Position numbers and translations under genes: made by a program
Assembly: GCF_021917145.1 (NCBI RefSeq)
Contig: NC_061081.1
Coordinates: 9,262,100 to 9,326,099, forward strand
DNA: 64,000 nt
Origin: Hypomesus transpacificus
Lineage: Eukaryota > Chordata > Actinopteri > Osmeriformes > Osmeridae
Reading direction: 5' to 3'
The notes under the pieces: model-generated
What the model was told of the DNA's origin: nothing
The model's input: the letters and a program-made list of their open reading frames with translations, nothing else
Databases searched by the model: none
Shown: positions 22,907-33,900 of the stretch, one piece after another
How positions within the stretch are numbered: position 1 is the first letter of the stretch
How the letters are laid out: each line of letters opens with the position of its first letter

Positions 22907-25900
22907 ATGACGGAGGTATGTTATTTTGTTAAATCGATAGTTCGTTAATGTGGTGCCTGAGCCGCACAAAGCTAATGCGTTAGCATTACACGATCACAAC
23001 GTAGACCATGGCATTGTATTCCAGATACTCGCTAGCCCGTCCAGCGCATATCCAATCTTAAGTTAGTATTAACTATAAATTCAAAAGTTAGTTTTTGGTA
23101 GTGTATTAGCAATTGTGTAGACCAGATACTACACTTTCTACCTCGCCCATCATTGCGCGCTCTACAAGCTATGCTCCTGTCCTGTGTACTGTACATGTCC
23201 TTAAAAATACTTTTAACGAAGGTGTCCGTGTTTTTTCCTTAGGATGTGCAGAAGCACTCTGTCCACACCCTGGTCTTCAGGTCCCTCAAGAGAAGTCATG
23301 ACATGTTTGTGGCTGACCATGCCAAACCAGTCGCCTTGGATGAGCAAAGGTAAAGAAGTGCTTCTACCGTGCTTTCTTGTAGCATATATTAGTTGTGAAT
23401 AGCTTCTCACATCACATGATTTTTGGGGGTAATTTATCCATAGCCACAAGGTGAAGATGGCTGCCAAGCTGAGGGCAGACTATGGTGCTGTGTTACACAT
23501 GCCTGTCCTAAAAGAAGGGAAGGACAGAGTCTTGGGCTCAGACATGCTCAGCATCCAGAACTACAGTCAGTCAGGTGAGATCATCATCATGAAATACCAA
23601 GAGGACAGTTGCTTATTGTTACATACCTTGAATGTGTCTCCAGGCCTATCTGTCCATTTGTGAGGTTCCAGCCTGCTCACTTGAAGTTCATGGATAACTA
23701 CTGTAAGCTTGAATTAAACCTCTTCACACTTTTGCTTTTCAAGGAGATGATCCAGAGTACTTGGTCACTGGAACTCACGCATACCCATCTGGACCTGGTA
23801 AGACTTCCTGTCCTAGACCATCAACACCATTAACTGAGTGTAAAATAGTTCTGACTTCCTCTTTAAATGATGGTTTGGCGCAATGTCCTCAGGGGTGGCA
23901 TTGACTGCAGACACCCAGCTGCACAGGCTTCCAAGTGAGGGAGGAGTTCATGCCCTGGCTCTGACTCTACCAGGATCTCAAGCCAGGTAGGATAGATGGA
24001 TAGATGGATCAACAAGGTCTATAAAGAGGAGGTTTTAGCAGCAAATCATTTACTGTACAAAGAGTGGTACATATGAGCGTTCACTGCTTTCGTCTGTCAA
24101 CATCTAACGTTGTCATGCTGTGATGTCTTGAAGGCAGGACGCCAGTCGCACTGCAGCCGGCGTCGGGGACATTAACAGGCATGCAGGGGGAGCGGAGAGA
24201 TCCATGCCTCCTCACTCACACGCAATGGTCATTTTTCTACTCTTTATATACAACAGACTTTGACCCATCATGTGGACCTTTAGATTTTTCTACATTGATT
24301 CAATATCATATTTCACGTTCCAACTGTCGACGTGGCAATTTCTGTACGTATTTCAAATGCTGTTCCCCCTCTGTAGTCACTTATGGAAGGAGGTGGCACC
24401 AAGAACTCTGCGCTGGCAGCGAGGAAAGCACCCACCATGCCCAAACCCCAGTGGCATCCTCCATGGAAACTGTTCCGGGTTCGTACCTCGCCTTGGAACA
24501 TCTAACATTCTACAGGACTCTCTCTCACGCCGCTACACTGGAACAGTGTTTATCTATACGTGATAGCCACACTACATTCATGGGTTCAGTATTGTACTCT
24601 TGACGTTGGTATTCATTGGCCTCTGCTGTTCTGTGACAGGTCATCAGTGGCCATCTTGGCTGGGTGAGGTCTATTGCTGTGGAGCCTGGGAATCAGTGGT
24701 TTGTCACCGGGTCTGCTGACAGAACAATCAAGGTGAGGACGCACAGCATGTCGTGTTCCCTAGGAGTCAACAAATACTTGTTAAAGGGGCAATTGACTGG
24801 GTTTTTTGGGTATTTCACACTGTTCCTTAAGGTCTCCGAATAGGGTATGTAACATTGGTTGGGTTGAAAATGGCCCGGGTGCTGTTCTATGCCCTCTGAC
24901 AGATCCTCTGAAATGTTCCCGGGAAAAAACAATAGCTTTTCTCCTTTTATGGTATGCTCATTAATATTTAGATCAGCTGCGCGCTGATTGGTTTGTTATC
25001 AACGAGTGAAGCTGGGAGCAAAAACGCAACACGGCCAACAGCAGCACTCGCTGAAACACTGAAGTTGGAGACTTGAAATAAAAACGCGCAAATAAATCTA
25101 TTGTGTCTACACAACACTGTTTTCAACAGATTGACTATTACTTGTTTCCACTTCTGTTGTTGAAGCAAACTGGATTGACTTAGGTGGGTAGAACGTTAGG
25201 CTACAGCTTAGCAACCAAACCATATCGTGATTCTACTCGGCTTCAGTTAGCTAGCTAGGCTAGCTCTAGATATCTTGCTGTAAAATAACATGACAAAGAT
25301 CTGGACAAACATGCATCGTGAATTGTAGATTTTCATTACACAGGTTATTTATTTGAATGAAACACAGTCAGGAACATGAATCAACGTTAGCCCCATTGCC
25401 AATAAACTAGGCTAAATGATCACACATTCTACCTATGCTCTTGCGTTAACTAGCAAGCTAAACTTGTTTACATGCCTTCAGTCTAGGTGTTACTAGTAAC
25501 AGTTACTAGCAATGCTAACGTATCCTGTATCTAGAACCTGCCTTTCTCCAGTTCTTTCAAATAGATTATCTAGACAGGCGTTAGCAATAAGCCAGACTGC
25601 AGTTCGTTTTCTGGCTATTTTTCGGAAGCTTCCCTTCTAATGCCGACTACAGCTAGTCTAGCTAGAGTCATTTGATGTGTGTAGAAACGTATTTAGCATT
25701 CTACCTGGTATGCTATATACAGGAAACGTTAGCATTGCTAATAACTGTTAGCACAACATCATACTGTCCTTAGAGCTTGCGGTTGCAATGAGCATACGGT
25801 TGGAACAGCACCTCTTTCCAGGTTCAGCTTCCTAGCATATCCTGCTTGAAATTGTCCAAGGTTGTCAAAACTGTCTTGGGTGAAATGTTCAGAGCAAATG

Positions 25901-26504
25901 AATGATTGAGTGTCGAACTTCGCGGGGATCTTCTCATAGACAACAGCAGCCATGTCCAGTGTTTCCCACACATAGACTAATTTGTGGCGGTGCGCCACAG
26001 AATCAACACCGGCCGCCACACATTGCGTTTCGTAAACATTTTTTTTTATCGCTATTTAGGTAAAAACACGCAGCGTATTCGTTCAGCTGCATTTCCTTTC
26101 CCTGCTCTCCCTCCGTCTCTTTCACGCACGCGTCTTTCTCACATACACACACAGTCACTACGTCAGCACACGTTAGCAACGATGCATACGCCGTTCTAGT
26201 GAGACCGACAGCTACATCAGCGAGCCTTCAGCATTAGTGCCGTAGCTAAAGGTCTAGGAAAGTTGAGGCTACTTTTCGCTAGGTACCGACGGACATGTCT
26301 TAATCGAAGGTTCCCCTTCGTTGTTTTGGTGAGAAGTTTCAAGAGCTAGCTACTTACCCGGCGTCATGGAGCCGACCAGTTAAATAGTTATTTAGCACCC
26401 TGTATGCAGCGTCGCTACCTGCATATGCAGAAATTATTTGTTTGTTGTTGTTGATTGATTTTGTGAATTATTTCGACCCCCCCCCCGGTCTGACATGAAA
26501 CAAC

Positions 26505-26539
<35 letters not shown>

Positions 26540-29500
26540 CCACATATAGCTTTCTAATCTGTGGGAAACACTGATGTCTCTTGAATGTTTGGCTCCTTGG
26601 GAAGACTGTGAGTGTTAGCCTTCCCTGTACAGCCTGGAACACAGCATTTACGACCGTGGTCCATTTTCAATATCCTTGTTATAATTCAAAACGTTCTTCT
26701 TTGTAATTCCTTATAAGTAGCCTACACAGAGCAGCGCGCAGCTAAACTAGTATCGGAGATAGACGCTACCTCGGGCTGGTCTGAATGTAAATTCTGGGGC
26801 GTGACAAAGATACAGACCAGAGCCAATAAGAGGGCGATCACCGGTCCTACGTAGGACCGGTGGCTTTGTTGAAAAGCTAGCGTTTTACAGCCAAATTTTT
26901 TCTTTTTGAGATTTGAATAGGAAAAAGGTGTCAATGGACTTTGATATTCACGGTATGTTCAGTTTACCCTCCGAACTGTCGTTTTTCAACAATGACAAGG
27001 TAAAATCGGTTTCGCAGTCAATTGCCCCTTTAAGATACTGTAGGACATGCAGTTGAACTTGGCAACCCCCCAAACTCCAGCTCCTTTCTCCCTTGTGTGT
27101 CCTCAGATCTGGGACCTGGCCAGCGGCAAGCTGAAGCTCTCCCTGACGGGCCACATCAGCACGGTGAGGGGCGTGGCCGTCAGCACCCGCAGCCCCTACC
27201 TGTTCTCCTGTGGGGAAGACAAGCAGGTCAAGTGCTGGGATCTGGAGTACAACAAGGTATGTCCTTCGGGATTATTCACTTTAACTGGCTGATGAAAACT
27301 AGGGGCATTCCACCATGTGCCAATAGTAGTGTCTGTGTGTTTTGAGGTAATTTGTTGTTGACAGGGAACGTTGGGGTCTGTGTGTACTTGATTTTTTTGT
27401 TGAGTTGACTTAACGGCTGCTGTCTGTTCTGTGGGTGTTCTAGGTCATCAGGCACTACCACGGCCACCTCAGTGCCGTGTACGGCCTGGACCTCCACCCC
27501 ACCATCGACGTCCTGGTGACGTGCAGTCGAGATGCCACCGCTAGGGTACGTTCCTCAGTGCATAGAATAAAATAATGCATTGAAGATTTGATATGAACAT
27601 CAAACAATTATGGAATGAATCACACGAGAGGGAGTACCCTATTGCTAAATATCAGCATTCTTATCTATTATTATCTATATTCAACAATACCGTACTCCCC
27701 CTCGTGCGATTTTTCTTTTTAACACTTCTGCAAGCACCATTTATCAATTTACAAAACAGCAACAGATTATGATAATTTAATCCTTAGGTTCCGCCAATAC
27801 AAAATAGTTTCACAACTCAGCGGAGCTGTTGCCAGTTAACACAACGTTTTCCTGTACAAAATGGATAGTGCTAGCTAATTTATATAAATAGATAGCGGTT
27901 GTTGATGCAAGTGAAGTGATAAGCGTGTTGTTCAAAGTTCCAGTGCTGTTATTGCCAAATATGAGCACTCATATAATGCCTCTTGTCCAATCAAATTACT
28001 TGATCGGAACTAACTGTTGTTTAATCATTAACATCGTATAACAATTAATGACAAATTATGTAATATATATGCTAACTCACTAATCACATGGCTCCAAAAT
28101 GTTGTGTTTATTCTTCCTATAGAAATGCTTGCATGGATAATGTACTTTGGGAGTTAAGAGTTTAGTTTTGTCTACTAGGTGTGGGACATTAGAACCAAGG
28201 CCAACGTCCACACCCTGTCTGGACACACCAACACTGTGGCCACAGTGAAATGCCAGGCAGCCGAGCCTCAGATCATCACAGGTGAACTCTCATTCCAGTC
28301 TCAGCTTCTTAAAACACTCATCTATGGGTCATTTCCTGGTGTGAGTGCCATAGCTTTGGTTTTTGCTTTGAAGTTCAGTAACAGAAGGCCAAAGTTTTTG
28401 GTCGAGTTTCTGCCTTTTTTCCTCCCAGATATTGACTCTCTCTCTCTCTCTTTGCCTGGGTCTACAGGAAGCCATGACTCCACCATCAGGCTCTGGGATC
28501 TGATCGCCGGGAAGACCAGAGCCACCTTGACGAATCACAAGAAGTCCGTCAGGGCAGTAGTGTTACACCCCCGACAGTAAGTCCAGACCCATGAAGATGA
28601 TGAGCACCAGAACTGTCTCTGATTATCTTTATTTGACCTGGAAGACATCTTCTAAGTTATTTATGATATGAATCAGGGTTTCCCGCAGAAATTGTGTTAG
28701 TTATTGTTGGGGTTTGCTGTCAGACCGGGGGGGGGGGGGGGGGGGGGGGGACGGGGGACGGGACTAGTTTGTGCTATTTTCTAATGCGGTCTGCAGAGAA
28801 AGCAGACTGGAAGAGAGAAAAAAAAGAGTAACACGGCAGATATCGCTATTTAAAAACAAGAAGTAGGCGTGCGTTGCTTAAGCAGCCGCCTTAACTGAAA
28901 AGTGCTTTGGGAAACCCTGTGAATGGTCTCTGATTCTATTGTTTGACGATTATTCTATTGTTTTGCATTCTGGCCGTAATCCTGACATTAATGTACAGCA
29001 AGGAGGTGTAATGTAATGTACAGCTTGTATGATAACACCCACTAACTCATGTCCTAACTGTTTTCATTAGGTATACCTTTGCATCTGGCTCTGCTGACAA
29101 CATCAAGCAGTGGAAGTTCCCCGAAGGCAACTTCATCCAGAACCTCTCTGGGCACAGTGCAATTGTTAACACCCTGGCTGTCAACTCTGATGGAGTCCTG
29201 GTGTCTGGAGGTATGTGATGTGATGTGTGTGTGAATGCCTTTTGTTGAACTTCTCTACTAGTGCTGCTCATGGAAAAAACCTACTGGAGTCAATGTGACA
29301 ACTACATCAGTGGTTTTACACGTGCACTTAACACCACTGCTGCAGATAAAAACAACAACGATCTTTGAATGGCAACTAATAAAGTAGCAGACATTGGGGC
29401 CTGCCATGCTGATAAACTTGAGGGGGCTCATTAACATGACCACGTCTGTACCCGTCTCTCTCAGCCGACAACGGCACCATCCACATGTGGGACTGGAGGA

Positions 29501-29920
29501 CGGGGTACAACTTCCAGCGCATCCACGCCGCCGTCCAGCCCGGCTCACTGGACAGCGAATCAGGGATCTTCGCCTGCATGTTCGACCACTCAGAGAGCAG
29601 GCTGATCACCGCAGAGGCCGACAAGACTATTAAAGTGTACAGGGAGGACGACACAGCGGTAAGGGCTGATTGATTTCCACTGCTTTGAGATAAACGGGAA
29701 TGTTATTCACAGTTATTGTGCAGTGAAGGCTATATGTATTACTGTAGGTAATTGTTTATGTTCAGTATGTAACTAAGTGGTAGAATGTTTAGTTTTTTTG
29801 CTGACACTACTTGTTTATTTAGTTTATTGTTTAAACAAAGTTGTTTCTGTTTCTCTTTAGACGGAGGAAAGCCACCCTGTCAACTGGAAACCAGAGATCC
29901 TCAAGAGGAAAAGATTCTAA
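22907..29920 (+). CDS. plrg1: Pleiotropic regulator 1 (WD40 spliceosome protein), 15 exons, 513 aa
   Basis: Nuclear WD40 protein of the PRP19/CDC5L complex, needed for pre-mRNA splicing. Exons: 22907-22915, 23243-23349, 23444-23574, 23744-23797, 23893-23986, 24134-24227, 24377-24478, 24640-24732, 27107-27256, 27444-27545, 28179-28281, 28468-28576, 29071-29210, 29465-29658, 29861-29920. All junctions keep frame, giving 513 residues against 514 in human. Exon 1 codes only for MTE. The N-terminal part (to about residue 197) includes [17 protein letters not shown] and the [13 protein letters not shown] box. From there seven WD repeats follow, starting [10 protein letters not shown], with [44 protein letters not shown] and [13 protein letters not shown] visible. 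It ends [10 protein letters not shown]. The exon 6 donor (ATG then GTCATT) is poor but is the only one that keeps the conserved [11 protein letters not shown] frame. Intron 8 is swollen by a transposon. Confidence 0.97.
25957..26573. mobile_element. Nested hAT-like element with 5-base target duplication
   Basis: Bounded by 14-base perfect inverted repeats CAGTGTTTCCCACA and its complement, and flanked on both sides by ATGTC. It lies inside the THAP frame of the surrounding transposon, so it inserted later. It contains a run of 33 C and no transposase. The termini look hAT-like; the 5-base duplication would fit the hAT5-type families rather than the usual 8-base hAT duplication. Confidence 0.75.
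26506..26538. repeat. Poly-C tract
   Basis: 33 consecutive C inside the nested transposon, with a shorter 10-C run (26477-26486) nearby. The glycine-rich reading frame on the other strand is an artefact of it. Confidence 0.9.
26839..26862. repeat. 24-base perfect palindrome
   Basis: CACCGGTCCTAC followed directly by its exact reverse complement, with no spacer. It lies inside the Kolobok-like element about 170 bases from its right end. It may be a transposase-binding site or the trace of an insertion/excision event. Confidence 0.9.
27618..27711. repeat. Inverted repeat (hairpin-forming) in plrg1 intron 10
   Basis: Two 20-base arms (27618-27637 and 27692-27711) pair with two mismatches around a 54-base A/T-rich spacer. 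Part of the spacer (ATTGCTAAATATCAGCATTC) recurs in altered form near 27953. It is probably the residue of a small transposon of unknown family. Confidence 0.7.
28674..28919. mobile_element. Short hAT-like MITE in plrg1 intron 12
   Basis: 246-base element with 11-base perfect inverted ends (CAGGGTTTCCC and its complement) and a 5-base target duplication TGAAT on both sides. Internally it has GTCAGACC followed by 24 G. The same GTCAGACC plus G-run appears in reverse orientation inside the nested element at 25957-26573, so the two are probably related. No coding capacity. Confidence 0.8.
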
Positions 29921-30218
29921 TGTTTTTTTCAGTGATTTTTCAAATGTATTTCTTATTTTTTGTCAGTATCAGATTTGTCTGCCATGTCAGCTGTAATTAC
30001 AACTACATCTAGTCTAAAATAATAGACAAGAATGAGTGGTATTCATTGTCAAAAATGTCATCTTCTGTGTCATGTAATAATTTCTTTTTTTCATATTTGA
30101 GTGTGATGTTAGTCCAACCAGTTTTCTGTGCCTCCAATCCAGTACCATTTTCAAATGTACATGTTTGGTATATCCATTTTCCTTTTTCATTCAATTCAGT
30201 AGTGATTATGACATGCAC

Positions 30219-30224
30219 AATAAA
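30219..30224 (+). other. Polyadenylation signal of plrg1
   Basis: AATAAA about 300 bases past the plrg1 stop codon. Confidence 0.55.
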
Positions 30225-30689
30225 GGAGTACATCAACTTGGAGGAGCCAAAGGTGTTAAACGTGCAATTTCACATTTCGTCAGCAGAGAGAGACATAACT
30301 GCATGACGTCTATAATAGCGTTGGCTATTAAACAGAATTTACAGCCAGACTCTATTGTTGAAGGAAGTCCAATATAGACAGAATATATATATGAGTGCAT
30401 ATGATGGATAGCAAATCACTATTTGCATGTATTGTGTTCCCTCCCATCATATTGACTGAAAGGGGGTTTTAAAAACTAGCCTTTAACTGGAAAATTGATT
30501 TAAGAAAATAATTATAGATTACATCTGGTTGAATAGTGTAGCGTTGCTGCTGCTGAGAAATGTGAATAATATTTATTGTAATTTGAATTCTTCCAAGTAG
30601 CCCAGTGAATTATATGGCAGCCAAGGCCGCGGACTCTAGCACGAGTGTGCTTGCGTGCTCTCAGCAAGTAAGTTGATTGAGCTCGTGGC

Positions 30690-30989
30690 GCATTGATGTG
30701 GATGCGTCATTCAGCGCCTTACGCGCAGCTCAGTGGTCGAAGACAGTCTCCGGATCTTAAAAAAGGAAGAAATGGTATGTTTAATAACGTAAACTTTGTT
30801 TTCCGGAACTATTTTGAATGAATATGCGTTTGTTTCTGTGTGCTATTAGCCCCGCGCAAAAAAATGAACAGTTCGTTGGCTTTCTGGTACCTGGCGTCAG
30901 AGCCTTGAGTAGCCAGCCATGCTGTCCGAGGCTGAATGAGAGCGAAGCGTCACACGAAAATATGTGACTTTTTAAATTTAAGCTTTAAA
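30690..30989 (+). promoter_or_regulatory. dchs2 5' region with a possible untranslated exon
   Basis: About 1 kb separates plrg1 from dchs2. A relatively CpG-rich stretch (GATGCGTCATTCAGCGCCTT, then ACGCGCAGC) is followed by AAATG/GTATGT, which could be a donor at 30775. A pyrimidine-containing acceptor ends at 30849 (GTGTGCTATTAG). This would make a small 5'-untranslated intron. There is no TATA box. Weak evidence; transcript data would be needed. Confidence 0.3.
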
Positions 30990-33900
30990 ATGTACAAACG
31001 AAGAAAAAGTCGACAGAATGTGGCGACTTCACTTCTACAACTGCTGTCCCTCTCTATCCTGTGGACACAGTCACTTGCCCAGGTGTATAACCTTAGTCTC
31101 TCAATTGAAGAAGGACTACCTGCAAGAACTATTGTCGGGGATATAAGTGAAGGCTTAGCAACGCCGAGTAGTGGATTTTTCATTTCTGAAAGCAGAGATT
31201 CCTATGTTTTTAAAGATTTAGAAATAGATGTAGACTCCGGAATCATTTCTACAGCCACAGTGTTGGACAGGGAGAGTAGAGACAAGTACGAATTTGTGGC
31301 TGCCACGCTCTCAGGTGAGATGGTAAAAGTGAAAATAATGGTTCATGATGTGAATGACAATTTCCCCGTTTTCTCAACTGAAAAGGTTGAGTTGAATGTG
31401 TCAGAATTATGTCCTCCCGGAACCCGTTTTGAACTTGAGGGGGCACAAGATAGGGATGAGGGAGATTTTGGAACACAGGGATACCACATAACTGAAAGTG
31501 AAGTTGGAGATTTATTCAAGGTGGAATATCGCCATGGAGGAGAGAATGTTCTAAACCTGGATCTCATCCTTTTGGATAAATTAGACAGGGAGACAAGAGA
31601 TTCGTACTCGCTGACTGTTGAGGCATTTGATGGAGGGATCCCTCCTAAAACTGGGAAACTTCAGGTTCATATTCATGTTTTGGATGAAAATGACAACCCA
31701 CCTATGTTTAACCAAACCGAATACCAAGCCTCAGTGTACGAAGACGCTCCGGTGATGTCACCTGTGTGTCAGCTTTTAGCAACAGATCTCGACCTCGGGG
31801 TCAACGGCCTTGTCACATACGAGATAAACCGGCGTCAAAGTGACCCAAACAAGGTTTTTGTCATCAATGAAACCACCGGTGTGATCCACGTCAACAAACC
31901 TTTAGATTTCGAGGCCCAAGCCTTTTACGAGTTGATCGTCAGAGCCAGGGATAACGGCGCCCAGCCAGAGTACAGCAGCACCTTTGTGGGCGTGAAGGTG
32001 CTGGACGTCAACGACAACAGCCCAACCATCAACATCCTGTTTCTCAGTGAGAGCGGTGACCCCGAGGTGTCGGAGTGGGCAGGCATCGGGGAGTATGTCG
32101 CCCGGATATCCGTCACTGACCCTGACCTGGGGGAAATTGAGAGGGTCAGGGTCACCCTCGAAGGGGGTGATGGGAAATTCACGCTGAAGCAGACAGACGA
32201 TTTCCTGTACGCCCTGTGTGTGGACGGCGAGCTGGACCGGGAGAACGAGGACCTGTACGAGCTGAAGGTTGTTGCCTTCGATTACGGAGCCCCGCCCCTG
32301 AGGAGTGAGGTGACCTTCACGCTAAAGGTGACAGATGCCAATGACTGCCGCCCGGCTTTTGACAAGAGCGTCTACGCTGTGAGCGTAGCCGAGGACGTTC
32401 CTCCAGGAAGTTCCTTGGTCCAGGTACAGGCCAGAGATGGCGACCATGGGGTTAACTCTGCCATTCGATATTCCATCCTCAAGTCAAGCCAGGACCACCT
32501 GGTCAGCATTGACCCCACTTCCGGCCTGGTCACCACGGCGACGTGGTTGGACCGGGAACGAGAGGCGGAAGTGCGGTTTTTGGTGGTGGCGGTCGATGGA
32601 GGGGAGCCCCCCTTGTCCTCTACGGCAACAGTAACCGTGGTAGTTGACGACGTCAACGACAATGAGCCTGTGTTTCAACAGCAGCTGTACAACGTGTCCA
32701 TCCCAGAACACACAGAGATTGGGAGCTGCTTCTTACAGGTATGTTGAGTTAGTTTAGTTGTCTGTTATTGCTTTTATTGTCATTTAAACAATTCAATATA
32801 CTGCAATCTGCAGGTTATTGTGACTAAGATAGATATTGTGACCAAAGCAAAGTAACTCCCAAGGAAGGGATCTATCTGAGTTGAAATTATCTTGGAAGAT
32901 TTACTGCCAAAAAACAAAGTACCACATGACAATGATAACAAGGAAGTACCTCCCTACTACAGACACACACGCACCCATACACACACACACACACACTGGG
33001 GGACAGTAGCCTGCTTTCTCTGTGCTCACAAAGCCCCAGTGTTGCCCTGAGAGGCCCTGGCTGCTCCCAGCGAACTGACCCACTCTGGCCCAGCGCTGGG
33101 TTTCTGTGATATGACAGATCTGACGCCTGGTACCAACCTCCTAGCCTGACACTGTCAGGCTGCCATTATAAACCACTACAAAGAAGCCTTAATCACCAAT
33201 TCATGGTCTGTTGACCCACTATGGAACAATGTAGTTTAAACTAAACTAAAAATACATTTGTAGCAACATAACTTGAGGCTCGTTGTTACCAAAGTTTGCC
33301 CTCTTGGGACCAACTTAAAAAGTACATATTTAGATCAGTGTTTTAGAAGTTGTAGCCCAGAGTGATGTGATAACTACAGGGTCTGAATAGTACTGCCTTC
33401 ATCTGCTCCCAACTGGCTTCATCTGTTCTGATCTCCAATAGTACAATTTCCAAATTGAACCATCCCTCATTAGTGCTGTCTTGATTGGCACAGAGCTCAA
33501 GCCAATTATGTGAAACTGATTGTGGGCACAATAAATGGTTTACAATGCCACTATGTGAAAAGCTGGGCATCAAACTAATTGGGGAGGGGTTGAGATGCCA
33601 CTAGAAAATCCTTACACATTTCAAGCTCACAACTCTGGGTTTATAAATAATCATGTCACTCTTGGGGTTTGCAGGTTACCTATTGCTGGATAGATCTTGT
33701 TATAAGATTATGACGGTTGGCTACTTGGCGCTTGAGATGAAAACTAGTCAGACCTTGACACCTGCATCTAAAACCTCACCGTGTTGGGAAACCATAAAGT
33801 TACCAATGCGGTATCAATTTTATGACAGGAAGGCGAGGCCGCCCTCAAATGCTGCCGATGAGGTCATGGATCCATATCGTAGGCATTCCGTGACACACCT

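Larger units (their letters stand above)
25759..26664 (-). pseudogene. THAP-domain gene fragment, split by a nested transposon
   Basis: Minus-strand frame starting at the ATG at 26664 reads [12 protein letters not shown] then HSLPKEP, the N-terminal half of a C2CH THAP zinc finger. At 26573 it is interrupted by a 617-base inserted element. Beyond it, from 25956 down, the other half continues with [17 protein letters not shown] and RGAVPTV, the remaining Cys/His ligands and the AVPT box. The two halves are also out of frame by one base, so the gene is dead even without the insertion. THAP domains bind DNA and are found at the N-terminus of Kolobok and P-type transposases. It is most likely the first coding exon of the surrounding transposon rather than a host THAP gene. 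Confidence 0.8.
24781..27033. mobile_element. Kolobok-like DNA transposon remnant in plrg1 intron 8
   Basis: A 2245-base element (24785-27029) with 15-base perfect terminal inverted repeats, AGGGGCAATTGACTG at the left and its complement at the right. It is flanked on both sides by TTAA, as expected for a TTAA target-site duplication. On the minus strand it carries a broken THAP zinc-finger reading frame. TTAA targets together with a THAP domain are features of the Kolobok superfamily. I see no transposase catalytic core, so this copy is non-autonomous or decayed. It contains a nested second transposon and a 24-base perfect palindrome. It explains why plrg1 intron 8 is 2.4 kb when most other plrg1 introns are far shorter. 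PiggyBac also uses TTAA but does not carry THAP. Confidence 0.8.

Noticed and set aside
26415-26642. Glycine-rich reading frame on the minus strand
   Set aside because: It is created by the poly-C tract inside a transposon.
30936-30989. Upstream in-frame ATG for dchs2
   Set aside because: It is possible, but it would put about 30 mostly charged residues before the hydrophobic core. The ATG at 30990 gives a normal signal peptide.
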